DNA of 8,016 bases from Opitutaceae bacterium (GCA_031266495.1 JAISAX010000035.1:1-8016), one strand, 5' to 3'; shown: positions 1 to 6,201, counted from the stretch's first letter. Program-made: numbers and translations. Notes: a model not told the origin generated them from the sequence alone.

Positions 1-14
1 CGGCGACAATGCAG

Positions 15-30
15 ACGGTTTTTAAACCGT
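15..30. repeat. Short inverted repeat ACGGTTT-tt-AAACCGT
   Basis: The arms at 15-21 and 24-30 are exact reverse complements around TT. The site could be an operator or the remains of a hairpin. No U-rich run follows on either strand, so it is not a canonical intrinsic terminator. No gene is identified to its left in the window, so its context is unknown. Confidence 0.4.
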
Positions 31-62
31 TAAAATCCACCATTTCAACCCGGCCCCCTCCC

Positions 63-122
<60 letters not shown>

Positions 123-204
123 TCAGCCGCGCCTTTACCAGACCGCTGTGTGCCGGGTTCGTGGATACGTTTCGCCAGACGTGCAGGAATGCGTGAGAAA
201 TTGC

Positions 205-1158
205 TCACTTGCGAAGGTGACGGCGGGCGACAAAAAGCAAGGCGGCTGCGAGACCGAGAGACAGGGCGACCGTGGCGGGTTCGGGAATCGGGGAAGATGT
301 ATGCGTAATCGTGATACCCGTCATGCCGAGATTCACGCCACTGGAATTATTCAGGCTAAAGGCAAAGGTGTCGAAGGCGGTCACGATGGCGGTGCTGTCG
401 GTGGCGGTGATGGAATAGGCAAAGGAATTGCTGTCTTTGTCCACGCCGCTGACGGAGAGGAAGAGGTTTAGCGTGCTGGCGGTGGCGCGGGTGAGGGTGA
501 AGGTGACGCTGAAAGTTTGGCCGGCGCCAAGGAGGAGCGAGTTGGTGCTGTCAGTGGTGTCGATCGTGCCGAGGGTTCCGGTGTAGGCGGCGTTCGAGGT
601 AAGGAGGTGTTGAGGGGAAGAAGTGGCGGCCCGGTCCGCGAAGTCCAGACGGCTGCTTGTGCCCTGTGCCATGTTGATGATGGCACGGTAACCGGTGTAG
701 TTGTTGAAGCCGGTGGCGACACCACCGGAGGAGGTGGCAGTGCCGTCGGTATTGTGTCCGTCGCCGGTGACTTTGGCGGAATCGTTGGAATCGAAGAGGC
801 CAAAGCGGAGCTGGGTGGCTGTGCTGGCGGCACTGAGGGTGTAGGTGAACCGGACTTTGATTTCGTCGCCAACGGCGAGAGTGGTTTTGGGGTCAAGATA
901 ATGGAGGAGGTGCATGGCGGTGGCACCGCCGCCCACAAGGGTGAGCGCGCCGGGCGAACCGGGGTCACCGGCGGTTCCCGGCGTGTAGTTGACGGTGGTT
1001 GCCGGATTGTTGGAGGAATACCAGCCGTCGCGACTGGCGGAGGTGAAGTCGTCGGAGAAGACGTTTCGGGGCGTGGTGGTTTGGGCGACAGAAGTCAGGG
1101 GAAGCAGCGTTGCGGCGAGCAAGGCGGCGAGTTGGCGGGGGCGAGCTGGATTTTTCAT
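205..1158 (-). CDS. Secreted PEP-CTERM sorting-domain protein of unknown function
   Basis: This 317-residue protein starts at an ATG giving MKNPARPRQLAALLAATLLP, a typical Sec signal peptide probably cut after SVAQ (about residue 26). The body (about 30-285) is rich in Thr, Ser, Ala and Gly, has almost no Cys, and alternates hydrophobic and polar residues, as expected for a secreted beta-sandwich. I do not recognise a named domain there. The C-terminus is a PEP-CTERM signal: PEP at about 292-294, a hydrophobic helix (about 295-311) and the basic tail RRHLRK. In this family an exosortase is expected to process the tail and deliver the protein to the envelope or outside; no exosortase gene lies here. 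A TTG eight codons upstream (1182) would also open the frame, but it puts polar residues before the signal peptide. The gene is third in the minus-strand set, separated from the pseudopilin gene by a palindromic element. Confidence 0.88.
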   Translation of the reverse strand: MKNPARPRQLAALLAATLLPLTSVAQTTTPRNVFSDDFTSASRDGWYSSNNPATTVNYTPGTAGDPGSPGALTLVGGGATAMHLLHYLDPKTTLAVGDEIKVRFTYTLSAASTATQLRFGLFDSNDSAKVTGDGHNTDGTATSSGGVATGFNNYTGYRAIINMAQGTSSRLDFADRAATSSPQHLLTSNAAYTGTLGTIDTTDSTNSLLLGAGQTFSVTFTLTRATASTLNLFLSVSGVDKDSNSFAYSITATDSTAIVTAFDTFAFSLNNSSGVNLGMTGITITHTSSPIPEPATVALSLGLAAALLFVARRHLRK

Positions 1159-1170
1159 GGCGGTATGACG

Positions 1171-1183
1171 ATTGTGTAACAAT
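1171..1183. promoter_or_regulatory. Small palindrome ATTGT-gta-ACAAT upstream of the PEP-CTERM gene
   Basis: This is a perfect 5-bp inverted repeat with a 3-bp spacer, 13 bp before the start codon at 1158. It overlaps the end of the proposed -10 element and the likely transcription start, where a repressor could act. The site is short and could be chance. Confidence 0.25.
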
Positions 1184-1210
1184 GATACGGATACAACTGG
1201 CGATTGTTAG
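1182..1210 (-). promoter_or_regulatory. Candidate sigma70-type promoter for the PEP-CTERM gene
   Basis: On the minus strand, CTAACA (1205-1210) is followed after 17 bases by TATCAT (1182-1187). These match the -35 consensus at 4 of 6 positions and the -10 consensus at 5 of 6. Transcription would start near 1175, leaving a leader of about 17 bases before the ATG at 1158. The -35 box lies across the edge of the palindromic element, so the element may have contributed part of the promoter. Confidence 0.35.
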
Positions 1211-1368
1211 GAACCGTAATGAAATAAACAGTGCGAAGATGCGCCGGGATTGAAGAGCGAGCCAAGGAGCTGACGTGGGTGTTTACCTAGTTAAATGAGC
1301 TAGTCAGCGACGCTGGCTCGCTCTTCAAGACCAAGCAGATTTGCACGGGTTATTTCATTACGGTTTCT
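1209..1368. mobile_element. MITE-like palindromic non-coding element, about 160 bp
   Basis: The outer arms 1212-1227 (AACCGTAATGAAATAA) and 1350-1365 are exact 16-bp reverse complements. Inner arms 1250-1264 (TTGAAGAGCGAGCCA) and 1314-1328 are exact over 15 bp, and GCTGAC (1269-1274) pairs with GTCAGC (1303-1308). The stretches between arms pair only partly, for example GTGC near 1231 with GCAC near 1343. The whole unit could fold into one long hairpin with a loop near 1275-1302. It has no open frame of its own. TTA occurs just outside or at both edges (1207-1209 and 1368-1370) and could be a short target duplication, but this is weak. The right edge meets the stop codon of the pseudopilin gene. 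A long attenuator or terminator hairpin is an alternative, but terminal-repeat length and coverage to both edges favour a non-autonomous transposable element. Confidence 0.7.
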
Positions 1369-2078
1369 TAATAGAGGGGGGGAGGGACGTCTTTGGTAAG
1401 GGCGACGCGAGCGTCAAAGTAGAGAGTGGGGCGTCCCGCGCCGTGGCTGGGGGTGACGGGGAGACTTGAATACCAGCCGGATCCGGGGAGTCCGCTGGTG
1501 TTGTTCCAGCCGGTGGCCGGGTTGGTTTTGTTGCCGAGCATCTGGTCGGCCTCGATGAGCGCCCAGATGCGCGAGGGGCCGCCGATGGCGTCGAGTTCGG
1601 TATAGGGGACGGGTTTCCCGGTTTCGTCGGTTTTGTTTTGGTAACCGAAGGGGCGGGGCGCCTTGTTGCTCATGTCGGCGGCCTTGAGTGTGCATTGGAC
1701 GATGTAGGAGGGGATGCTGTGATCGGCGGGGCGGGCGGGGCAGAGCAGGTAGGGGACGAGTCCCTGGCCATCGAGGTTTTCGGGACGCGTACAATCGAGG
1801 TACGCGGCGAGGTGCCAGCCAAAAACCTGGGTATCGGTCCTGGTGTATTTGCCGGAGGCGGCGAGTCCCGTGGGGCCGGGCAAAAAGCCCTTGTGTTCCT
1901 CGGTATAGGCGAGGATGGCGACTCCCGTGGTATGGAGATTGGCGATACACCTGACTTGCTGCGCTTTCTTGCGAGCGGCGCTGACTCCGGAAATCGCCAG
2001 CGCGGCCAGAATGCCGATGATGGCGATGACGGTAAGGAGTTCGATCAGGGTGAAGGCGAAGCGGTCGGGATGTTTCAT
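1368..2078 (-). CDS. Pseudopilin-like protein, prepilin-type N-terminus, degenerate H-X9-DG motif
   Basis: The protein has 236 residues. The start at 2078 gives an 8-residue leader, MKHPDRFA, then FTLIELLTVIAIIGILAAL: Phe at mature position 1, Glu at +5 (Glu13), and a hydrophobic helix. This is the classic substrate of prepilin peptidase and N-methyltransferase. After the helix come RCIAN (43-47) and YTEEHKGFLPG (58-68), shared in pattern with the second pseudopilin in this window. His212 is followed by nine residues and Asp222-Ala223, a near match to the H-X9-DG motif of Planctomycetes and Verrucomicrobia pseudopilins, with Ala in place of Gly. Four Cys (44, 96, 113, 129) could form disulfides. 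The start codon overlaps the upstream lyase stop codon (ATGA at 2075-2078), implying translational coupling. The C-terminus, PPPLY, stops right at the edge of the palindromic element. The role is not known; it is probably a minor pilin or pseudopilus component. Confidence 0.9.
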   Translation of the reverse strand: MKHPDRFAFTLIELLTVIAIIGILAALAISGVSAARKKAQQVRCIANLHTTGVAILAYTEEHKGFLPGPTGLAASGKYTRTDTQVFGWHLAAYLDCTRPENLDGQGLVPYLLCPARPADHSIPSYIVQCTLKAADMSNKAPRPFGYQNKTDETGKPVPYTELDAIGGPSRIWALIEADQMLGNKTNPATGWNNTSGLPGSGWYSSLPVTPSHGAGRPTLYFDARVALTKDVPPPLY

Positions 2079-3796
2079 GGGATGCGGGTGGTTGTTGCCG
2101 CGCCGGCGGTGGCGAGGCGGTGGCGGAGTTGGGCCTCGTAGAGGTTGGGGGGGGAGGGGAGGGCGCCTTGCGATTCGACGCGAGTGGCGGAGATTTCGCC
2201 GGTCGGGGCGTTTTCGGGACGGATGTCCCATCGGGGGTTGACGCCGTGCAGGCCGACAAGCGCGCCGGCTGGCATATGGTTCGCCCAGGCAATGAGGTAG
2301 GGTTCGTTGTTGGTGACGCGGATGTTCCAGTTGACGAAACGGGCGCCCATCAATGGCCCGCCGACGCCGCCATGGCGTCCGTCGTTGCGGATCGTGATTT
2401 CCGTCCGGACGTTGTCGAAGGGCATGTTGCGGTGTGTATCGAAAGTGCCGTGACGCATGAGGCCGCGTGTCCAGACGTTGCCGCAGGAGAATTGTTCGAC
2501 GTTGATGCCGTGGAGGGGGCGGCTGCGGATTTCAAAATCGCTGAAAAGGCAGTCGCTGCTCGCGCTGCGGCAGGTAGTGCCGTGATGGTGACGTTCGCGT
2601 TCGGGACGGGAGGAGGTGATCAGGAAGCGGGCGAGGGTGACGCATTTGGAGGAGGCGACGCCGGGGCCGTTGTCGGGGTCGATCAGGGTGACGTCGCGCA
2701 GCCAGCAGTTGATGGCCTTGACGAACCAGGGGGCGTTCCAGCCGGGTTCCTGGTTGTGGTGGCGGGCGTCGTCGTAAACGTAATCGCGCAGGAAGCGCAG
2801 GGTGAGGTTTTCGATGCCGCTCTCGCGGATGGCGGGGCCGAGGGCCAGGAGGCGGGCGTCCCAGCCGTCACGGATGTCGAAACGGAGCGGCTGGCGGAGG
2901 GTGATTTCGGGGCCGGCAATGTCGGCGATTTCCACGATCCAGCGGAGAGGGCCGGGAAGTTTCCCATCCGGGTAACCGGCGGGGTTGTTTTGATGCCAGT
3001 TGTAGGCGTCCGCCCACGCGCCATCGCCGGCGAGGTGTTTGAGGAGGGAGAGGTCGGCGGGTTGCGCGATTTGCAGCAGGACAAAATCGCCGCGTTTGAG
3101 GGAGGGCGGCGCGGCGGCGTTCCCGAGGGTGAGGCGACGGTCGCCGCGACGGGCGGGGGCGGCGATTTTTCCGCGAAAGCCGAGTTCGGCGTGCGCCCAG
3201 CTTTCGCTGGCGCCGCGCGCCAGCGGGGAATTCCCGGCGCGCCAGGTATCGCGTCCGTGTGGCGCGAACCACACGAGTCCGCCCTGCCAGGACCATCGCG
3301 AGCGGTGGCGTTTTTCGTCCAGTTCGTTGCGCCCGTGCGCGGTGGCGAGGGAGCGCGTGAAGATGATTTCGGTGGCATCGCGGTCTTCGCCGCGAAGCAC
3401 GGTGTTGTTGCTGTGAACAAAGAGGACGCCATCGGTGCGGTAGCGGCCTTTGGGGAACCAGACGACGCCTCCGCCCGCGGCGTCGGCGGCCTGGAGGGCG
3501 GCGCGGATGGCGGCGAAATCATTGGTCTCGCCATCGCCGGCCGCGCCGTGTTCGCGAACGTTGAAGACCGGTCCGGTGATGTCGGGAATCGGGCGTTCTC
3601 CGTAGTGATAATCAGAATACGATACGCCGGGAATGTTGGAGTGCGTGTCGGGGGTTTGCAAATACTGTTGCCAGAGCGTTGTCGCGGACGGGGAGGCATC
3701 CGCGACCGCCCGCACGGCCAATGTCAACGCCGCGAACGTTGCCGCCGCCTGGCAACCGGAGCGGAGAAAGGAGAGTGTTGTGCGCGGGAATTTCAT
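2075..3796 (-). CDS. Secreted right-handed beta-helix protein of the pectate lyase superfamily (candidate polysaccharide lyase or hydrolase)
   Basis: This 573-residue protein starts at the ATG giving MKFPRTTLSF, and a signal peptide likely ends at VADA (about residue 34). Residues about 77-150 carry the Pectate_lyase_3 (GH28/GH55-like) entry motif: FNVREHGAAGDGETNDFAAI, then a Gly-rich turn and VVWFPKGRY. Beta-helix rungs follow. The region 402-455 is rich in His, Cys, Arg and Asp, with HHHGTTCR, SDCLFSDF, HGINVEQ, GNVW and HGTFDTHR. It resembles the C-terminal part of uncharacterised beta-helix proteins of Verrucomicrobia and Bacteroidetes (DUF4955 is a possibility, from memory). It probably acts outside the cytoplasm on an acidic or plant/algal polysaccharide; the substrate cannot be read from sequence. 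An in-frame ATG at 3877 would prepend MFIFITFITF and a run without signal-peptide order, so 3796 is preferred. It is first in the minus-strand set, diverges from lacI, and is coupled to the pseudopilin gene by ATGA. Confidence 0.88.
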   Translation of the reverse strand: MKFPRTTLSFLRSGCQAAATFAALTLAVRAVADASPSATTLWQQYLQTPDTHSNIPGVSYSDYHYGERPIPDITGPVFNVREHGAAGDGETNDFAAIRAALQAADAAGGGVVWFPKGRYRTDGVLFVHSNNTVLRGEDRDATEIIFTRSLATAHGRNELDEKRHRSRWSWQGGLVWFAPHGRDTWRAGNSPLARGASESWAHAELGFRGKIAAPARRGDRRLTLGNAAAPPSLKRGDFVLLQIAQPADLSLLKHLAGDGAWADAYNWHQNNPAGYPDGKLPGPLRWIVEIADIAGPEITLRQPLRFDIRDGWDARLLALGPAIRESGIENLTLRFLRDYVYDDARHHNQEPGWNAPWFVKAINCWLRDVTLIDPDNGPGVASSKCVTLARFLITSSRPERERHHHGTTCRSASSDCLFSDFEIRSRPLHGINVEQFSCGNVWTRGLMRHGTFDTHRNMPFDNVRTEITIRNDGRHGGVGGPLMGARFVNWNIRVTNNEPYLIAWANHMPAGALVGLHGVNPRWDIRPENAPTGEISATRVESQGALPSPPNLYEAQLRHRLATAGAATTTRIP

Positions 3797-3850
3797 CGGG
3801 GCTGCGGCTACGGGAAACGGGAACGACGGAACGGGATGCGAACGCCGGAA

Positions 3851-3868
3851 TGTGATAAATGTGATAAA
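3851..3868. repeat. Tandem direct repeat, two copies of TGTGATAAA
   Basis: TGTGATAAA occurs at 3851-3859 and 3860-3868 without a gap. It lies 55 to 72 bp upstream of the lyase start, in an AT-rich patch that probably contains that gene's promoter or leader. It may bind a regulator as a direct repeat, or be a simple sequence expansion. I cannot assign a factor. Confidence 0.4.
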
Positions 3869-3912
3869 TATAAACATATGAAACGGACTTGACTCTCCAT
3901 AGCAAAAGAAAG

Positions 3913-3934
3913 TTTATGCTCACTTGTGCATAAA
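3913..3934. promoter_or_regulatory. 22-bp operator-like palindrome in the lyase/lacI divergent spacer
   Basis: TTTATGC (3913-3919) and GCATAAA (3928-3934) are exact reverse complements, and inside them CA (3921-3922) pairs with TG (3925-3926), so 18 of 22 bases are symmetric. The site is centred about 32 bp before the lacI start codon and 127 bp before the lyase start. LacI-family proteins bind palindromes of about this size, commonly in such divergent spacers, so this is the natural candidate for the adjacent regulator. A TTGACT at 3889-3894 could be the -35 of the lacI promoter, but I see no good -10 at normal spacing. Confidence 0.55.
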
Positions 3935-3955
3935 TTATTGTTAAATCCAGTGTAA

Positions 3956-5086
3956 ATGAGCATACAACAAAGAGTTTCATTGAAACAAATCGCCCGGATC
4001 GCGAAGGTGCATCACACCACGGTGTCGCGGGCGTTGCGCAATCGTCCGGAGTTGCCCGAAGCGACGCGCAAGCGGATCGCCAGCATCGCCGGGCAGCTCG
4101 GTTACCGGCCGGACCCCGCGCTAAGCGCGTTGCGGGCTTATCGCGGCGGGTACTCCGCGGACGACGGCGGCGGTGGCGACGCGGAAGGGAAGGGGGAACG
4201 AAAGGCGCGACGCACGGGTTTCTCCATTGCTTTTGTCACGGCGTTTGAAACCGCCGACGCGTGGCGCTCAAAGGCGGTTTACCGGAGGCGTTTTGAAGGC
4301 GTCGAAAAACGTGCGGCGCAACTTGGATACGGCCTGGAGCATTTCTGGTATGACCGTTCAAGCATGAGCGGGCAACGCGCCAGCCAGATTCTGAAGGCGC
4401 GCAATGTCTCGGGGCTGATCGTGGCTCCGATACAGCTTGCCTCGCCGCTGGATCTGGACTGGAGCCGCTTCGCGTGTGTCACGCAGACGTTTTCGCTTCA
4501 GCGGGTGAAGATGCACATCGTGAGCAACAATCATCTGGGAACGCTGCGGCTGGCGTGGAGCTGCCTGCGCGAACGTGGATACAAGCGCATCGGTCTGGCG
4601 ATGGACCGGGAGAGCGATGTCCGGGTTGGCCGGTTGTGGAGCACGGGGGCGTTGGGAGAGATGTCACTGGAGCCTGTCCGGAACCGGGTTCCGCCGCATA
4701 TCCCCCCGACTCTCGGGCGGGAGGCGTTCTTGCGGTGGGTTGATCGTCACAAGCCCGATGCCATCCTGACGATCACGCCTCATTTGCACCTGCTGGAGTG
4801 GGCGCGGGCGTCGGGACGCAATATCCCCGGGGACGTGGCTTTTGCGAATCTGGATTGTCTCGAACCGACACCTGCCGACGGTATTTCCGGGGTGTATCAG
4901 TTGCCCGATGTCCTGGGGATGATTTCCGTGGACATAGTTGCCGGGCTGATACAGCGGCATGATATGGGACTGCCCGAATATCCGCAGTCGATCCTGATGG
5001 ACGGGATGTGGATAGACGGGACGACGACGAGGACGACAAGAAGCAGCGGGAGAGCCGGAGCACTTGCGCCGGACTCCGCCATGTGA
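3956..5086 (+). CDS. LacI-family transcriptional regulator
   Basis: The protein has 376 residues. Residues 8-55 form the LacI helix-turn-helix: SLKQIARIAKVHHTTVSRAL, then PEATRKRIASIAGQLGYRP. The hinge reads GYRPDPALSALRAYRGG rather than the usual GYxPNxxAR.L, a variant I associate with Verrucomicrobia. A Gly/Asp/Lys-rich insert (about 64-86) precedes the effector domain. That domain is of the periplasmic-binding-protein type (about 88-355), with IAFVTAF, GLIVAP (153-158), CLRERGYKRIGLAMD, PDAILT (268-272) and GDVAFANLD. The C-terminal tail (about 355-376) is a Thr/Arg/Ser-rich low-complexity stretch. The likely ligand is a sugar released by the neighbouring lyase; this is inferred from position only. 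The ATG lies 22 bp after the operator-like palindrome and has no Shine-Dalgarno sequence. It runs divergently from the lyase set and ends 12 bp from the AraC-type gene. Confidence 0.93.
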   Translation: MSIQQRVSLKQIARIAKVHHTTVSRALRNRPELPEATRKRIASIAGQLGYRPDPALSALRAYRGGYSADDGGGGDAEGKGERKARRTGFSIAFVTAFETADAWRSKAVYRRRFEGVEKRAAQLGYGLEHFWYDRSSMSGQRASQILKARNVSGLIVAPIQLASPLDLDWSRFACVTQTFSLQRVKMHIVSNNHLGTLRLAWSCLRERGYKRIGLAMDRESDVRVGRLWSTGALGEMSLEPVRNRVPPHIPPTLGREAFLRWVDRHKPDAILTITPHLHLLEWARASGRNIPGDVAFANLDCLEPTPADGISGVYQLPDVLGMISVDIVAGLIQRHDMGLPEYPQSILMDGMWIDGTTTRTTRSSGRAGALAPDSAM

Positions 5087-5102
5087 GGGGGCGGGGCCTC
5101 AC
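5083..5102. terminator. Hairpin spanning both stop codons of the convergent regulator genes
   Basis: GTGAGG (5083-5088) pairs with CCTCAC (5097-5102) around an 8-base G-rich loop. The stem contains the TGA of lacI (5084-5086) and the TGA of the AraC-type gene (5099-5101 on the minus strand). It could slow polymerase from both sides in this 12-bp gap. No U-run follows on either side, so intrinsic termination is uncertain. Confidence 0.35.
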
Positions 5103-6145
5103 TGTGGCATGAGGTTGATCCGGTTCATGTACCACGGCATCGGCTGGCGGTTCCGCAATCCGCGCGGTGTCACGCCCGCGTGGATACGCAGCGCCCGCAA
5201 TAACGACGACGTGTCGCGGTAATTCAGGAGATCGGCGATCTCCTTGACCTTGAGATCCGTTTTCTTCGTCAGCCATGCACCCGCGCTCAGCCGCGCCTCG
5301 ACCAGGCAACGCCGGAACGTCATCCCGGTGGCGCGCCGGAACAACCTGGAAAAATGCGATTCCGACACCCGCACTTGCGCGGCCACCTCCGGCAGCGCGA
5401 TGTCGCGCCAATAATTGTTTCTCAAATACGCCAGCGCCTCTTTCACCACGCCCGGTCCCACCGACAGGCGATCCAGGAAATAATTTGGCACCTTTCCCAT
5501 CACGATCCGTCCCTGCGCGTCGCGTGCCACCTGCGCATCGGCGAGGCTTTCCGTCACGGCCATGCCGAGCGTCTGCCGGATGTAATCCGCGATCAACCGC
5601 GCCGAATCCTCAAATCCCGCCAACCCCCGCGCCGCCCGCTTCCCGCTTCCGCTCCTCCTCCTCCTCCTCGTTGGCGTTGTCGTTGTTGTTGGCAGCGCCG
5701 GCAACTTCGCCATTTCCTTCCGCAGTCGCCCTTCCGGAAGTCCCCACATCGCCGCCGTCCTTCGCGCGCACGCCTCCCCGGCCTCCGCCGACGCCGGTCC
5801 CGCCTGCCCGATGAACACCGCTCCCAGCACCCGCGTGCCCATCCGGACGGGTATCACCAAATCCGATACGCCCGCATGACACCGGTGCACGAACGCCCGC
5901 GTCGTTTTTGCGGACTGCTCCGCCCGCCACGTTTCCGTTTTCGTGCAACGCGCCGCCGCGTCCGGATTGCGCTTCACCAGCGCGCAATATCCCGAGCAAT
6001 GCGTGCGCCGCTCGTAAGGCAGCGCCAGACGGTCGCTCTCCATTGAGAAGTAGCCGAAATCGTAAATGCACACACGCAACCCCGTGACCTTTTCCCAATG
6101 GGCGCAAAAGCGTTCGAGCAATGAGGTGGATGGCGGATTATTCAC
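5099..6145 (-). CDS. PocR-domain AraC-family transcriptional regulator
   Basis: Taken from the GTG at 6145, the protein has 348 residues. Residues about 8-120 match a PocR sensory domain: LLERFCAHWEKVTGLRVCIY, HCSGYC (49-54), Cys67, RCHAGVSDLVIPV (88-100) and LGAVFIGQ. The four spaced Cys (50, 54, 67, 89) could hold metal or sense a ligand. A Thr- and Arg-repeat linker (about 153-164) from trinucleotide repeats precedes the C-terminal AraC DNA-binding domain (about 230-332), with two helix-turn-helix units: IALPEVAAQVRVSESHFSRLFRRATG, and VKEIADLLNY with GVTPRGLRN. The frame stays open to a GTG at 6229, adding 28 residues. That stretch has weaker third-position GC and would leave only 35 bp for divergent promoters, so 6145 is preferred but not proven. 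It is divergent from the DNRLRE/pseudopilin set, which it probably controls. Confidence 0.88.
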   Translation of the reverse strand: MNNPPSTSLLERFCAHWEKVTGLRVCIYDFGYFSMESDRLALPYERRTHCSGYCALVKRNPDAAARCTKTETWRAEQSAKTTRAFVHRCHAGVSDLVIPVRMGTRVLGAVFIGQAGPASAEAGEACARRTAAMWGLPEGRLRKEMAKLPALPTTTTTPTRRRRRSGSGKRAARGLAGFEDSARLIADYIRQTLGMAVTESLADAQVARDAQGRIVMGKVPNYFLDRLSVGPGVVKEALAYLRNNYWRDIALPEVAAQVRVSESHFSRLFRRATGMTFRRCLVEARLSAGAWLTKKTDLKVKEIADLLNYRDTSSLLRALRIHAGVTPRGLRNRQPMPWYMNRINLMPQ

Positions 6146-6176
6146 AAAAGGCGACGGCAGATAATGCCAACTATTA

Positions 6177-6201
6177 GGCGGCAACCGCCATTTACCGCCA
6201 T
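6177..6201. promoter_or_regulatory. Repeat cluster in the divergent spacer: two ACCGCCAT copies and a GGCGG/CCGCC hairpin
   Basis: ACCGCCAT occurs at 6184-6191 and 6194-6201, so the copies start 10 bp apart, about one helical turn. GGCGG (6177-6181) also pairs with CCGCC (6185-6189). AraC-family proteins commonly bind direct repeats, and this cluster lies between the PocR-AraC gene and the DNRLRE gene if the GTG at 6145 is the true start. Both regulation and binding are inferred. Confidence 0.35.

Noticed and set aside
517..1179. Gly/Val-rich plus-strand open frame opposite the PEP-CTERM gene
   Set aside because: Its composition is typical of an antisense shadow. The minus strand has both a signal peptide and a complete PEP-CTERM tail.
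1368..2078. Calling either pseudopilin GspG or PilA
   Set aside because: The N-terminus is shared by all type IV pilin-like proteins. No GspG calcium-site features are evident, and the H-X9-D(G/A) motif points to a different, uncharacterised class.
2079..2231. N-terminal extension of the first pseudopilin up to 2231
   Set aside because: It would put more than 50 Arg/Pro-rich residues before a normal short prepilin leader and overlap the lyase coding sequence; the ATGA start fits better.
3797..3877. N-terminal extension of the beta-helix protein from the ATG at 3877
   Set aside because: It adds MFIFITFITF and a Pro-rich stretch coded by the TGTGATAAA tandem repeat, ahead of an already good signal peptide starting at 3796.
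2120..3892. Long plus-strand open frame (590 codons) opposite the beta-helix gene
   Set aside because: It is a Gly/Val/Ala/Asp-rich mirror of a high-GC gene, with no signal peptide or recognisable domain. The minus strand has a signal peptide, the FNVREHGAAGDG entry motif and an ATGA link to the next gene.
5354..6046. Plus-strand Arg/Pro/His-rich open frame opposite the PocR-AraC gene
   Set aside because: It is a low-complexity shadow; the minus strand carries clear PocR and AraC motifs.
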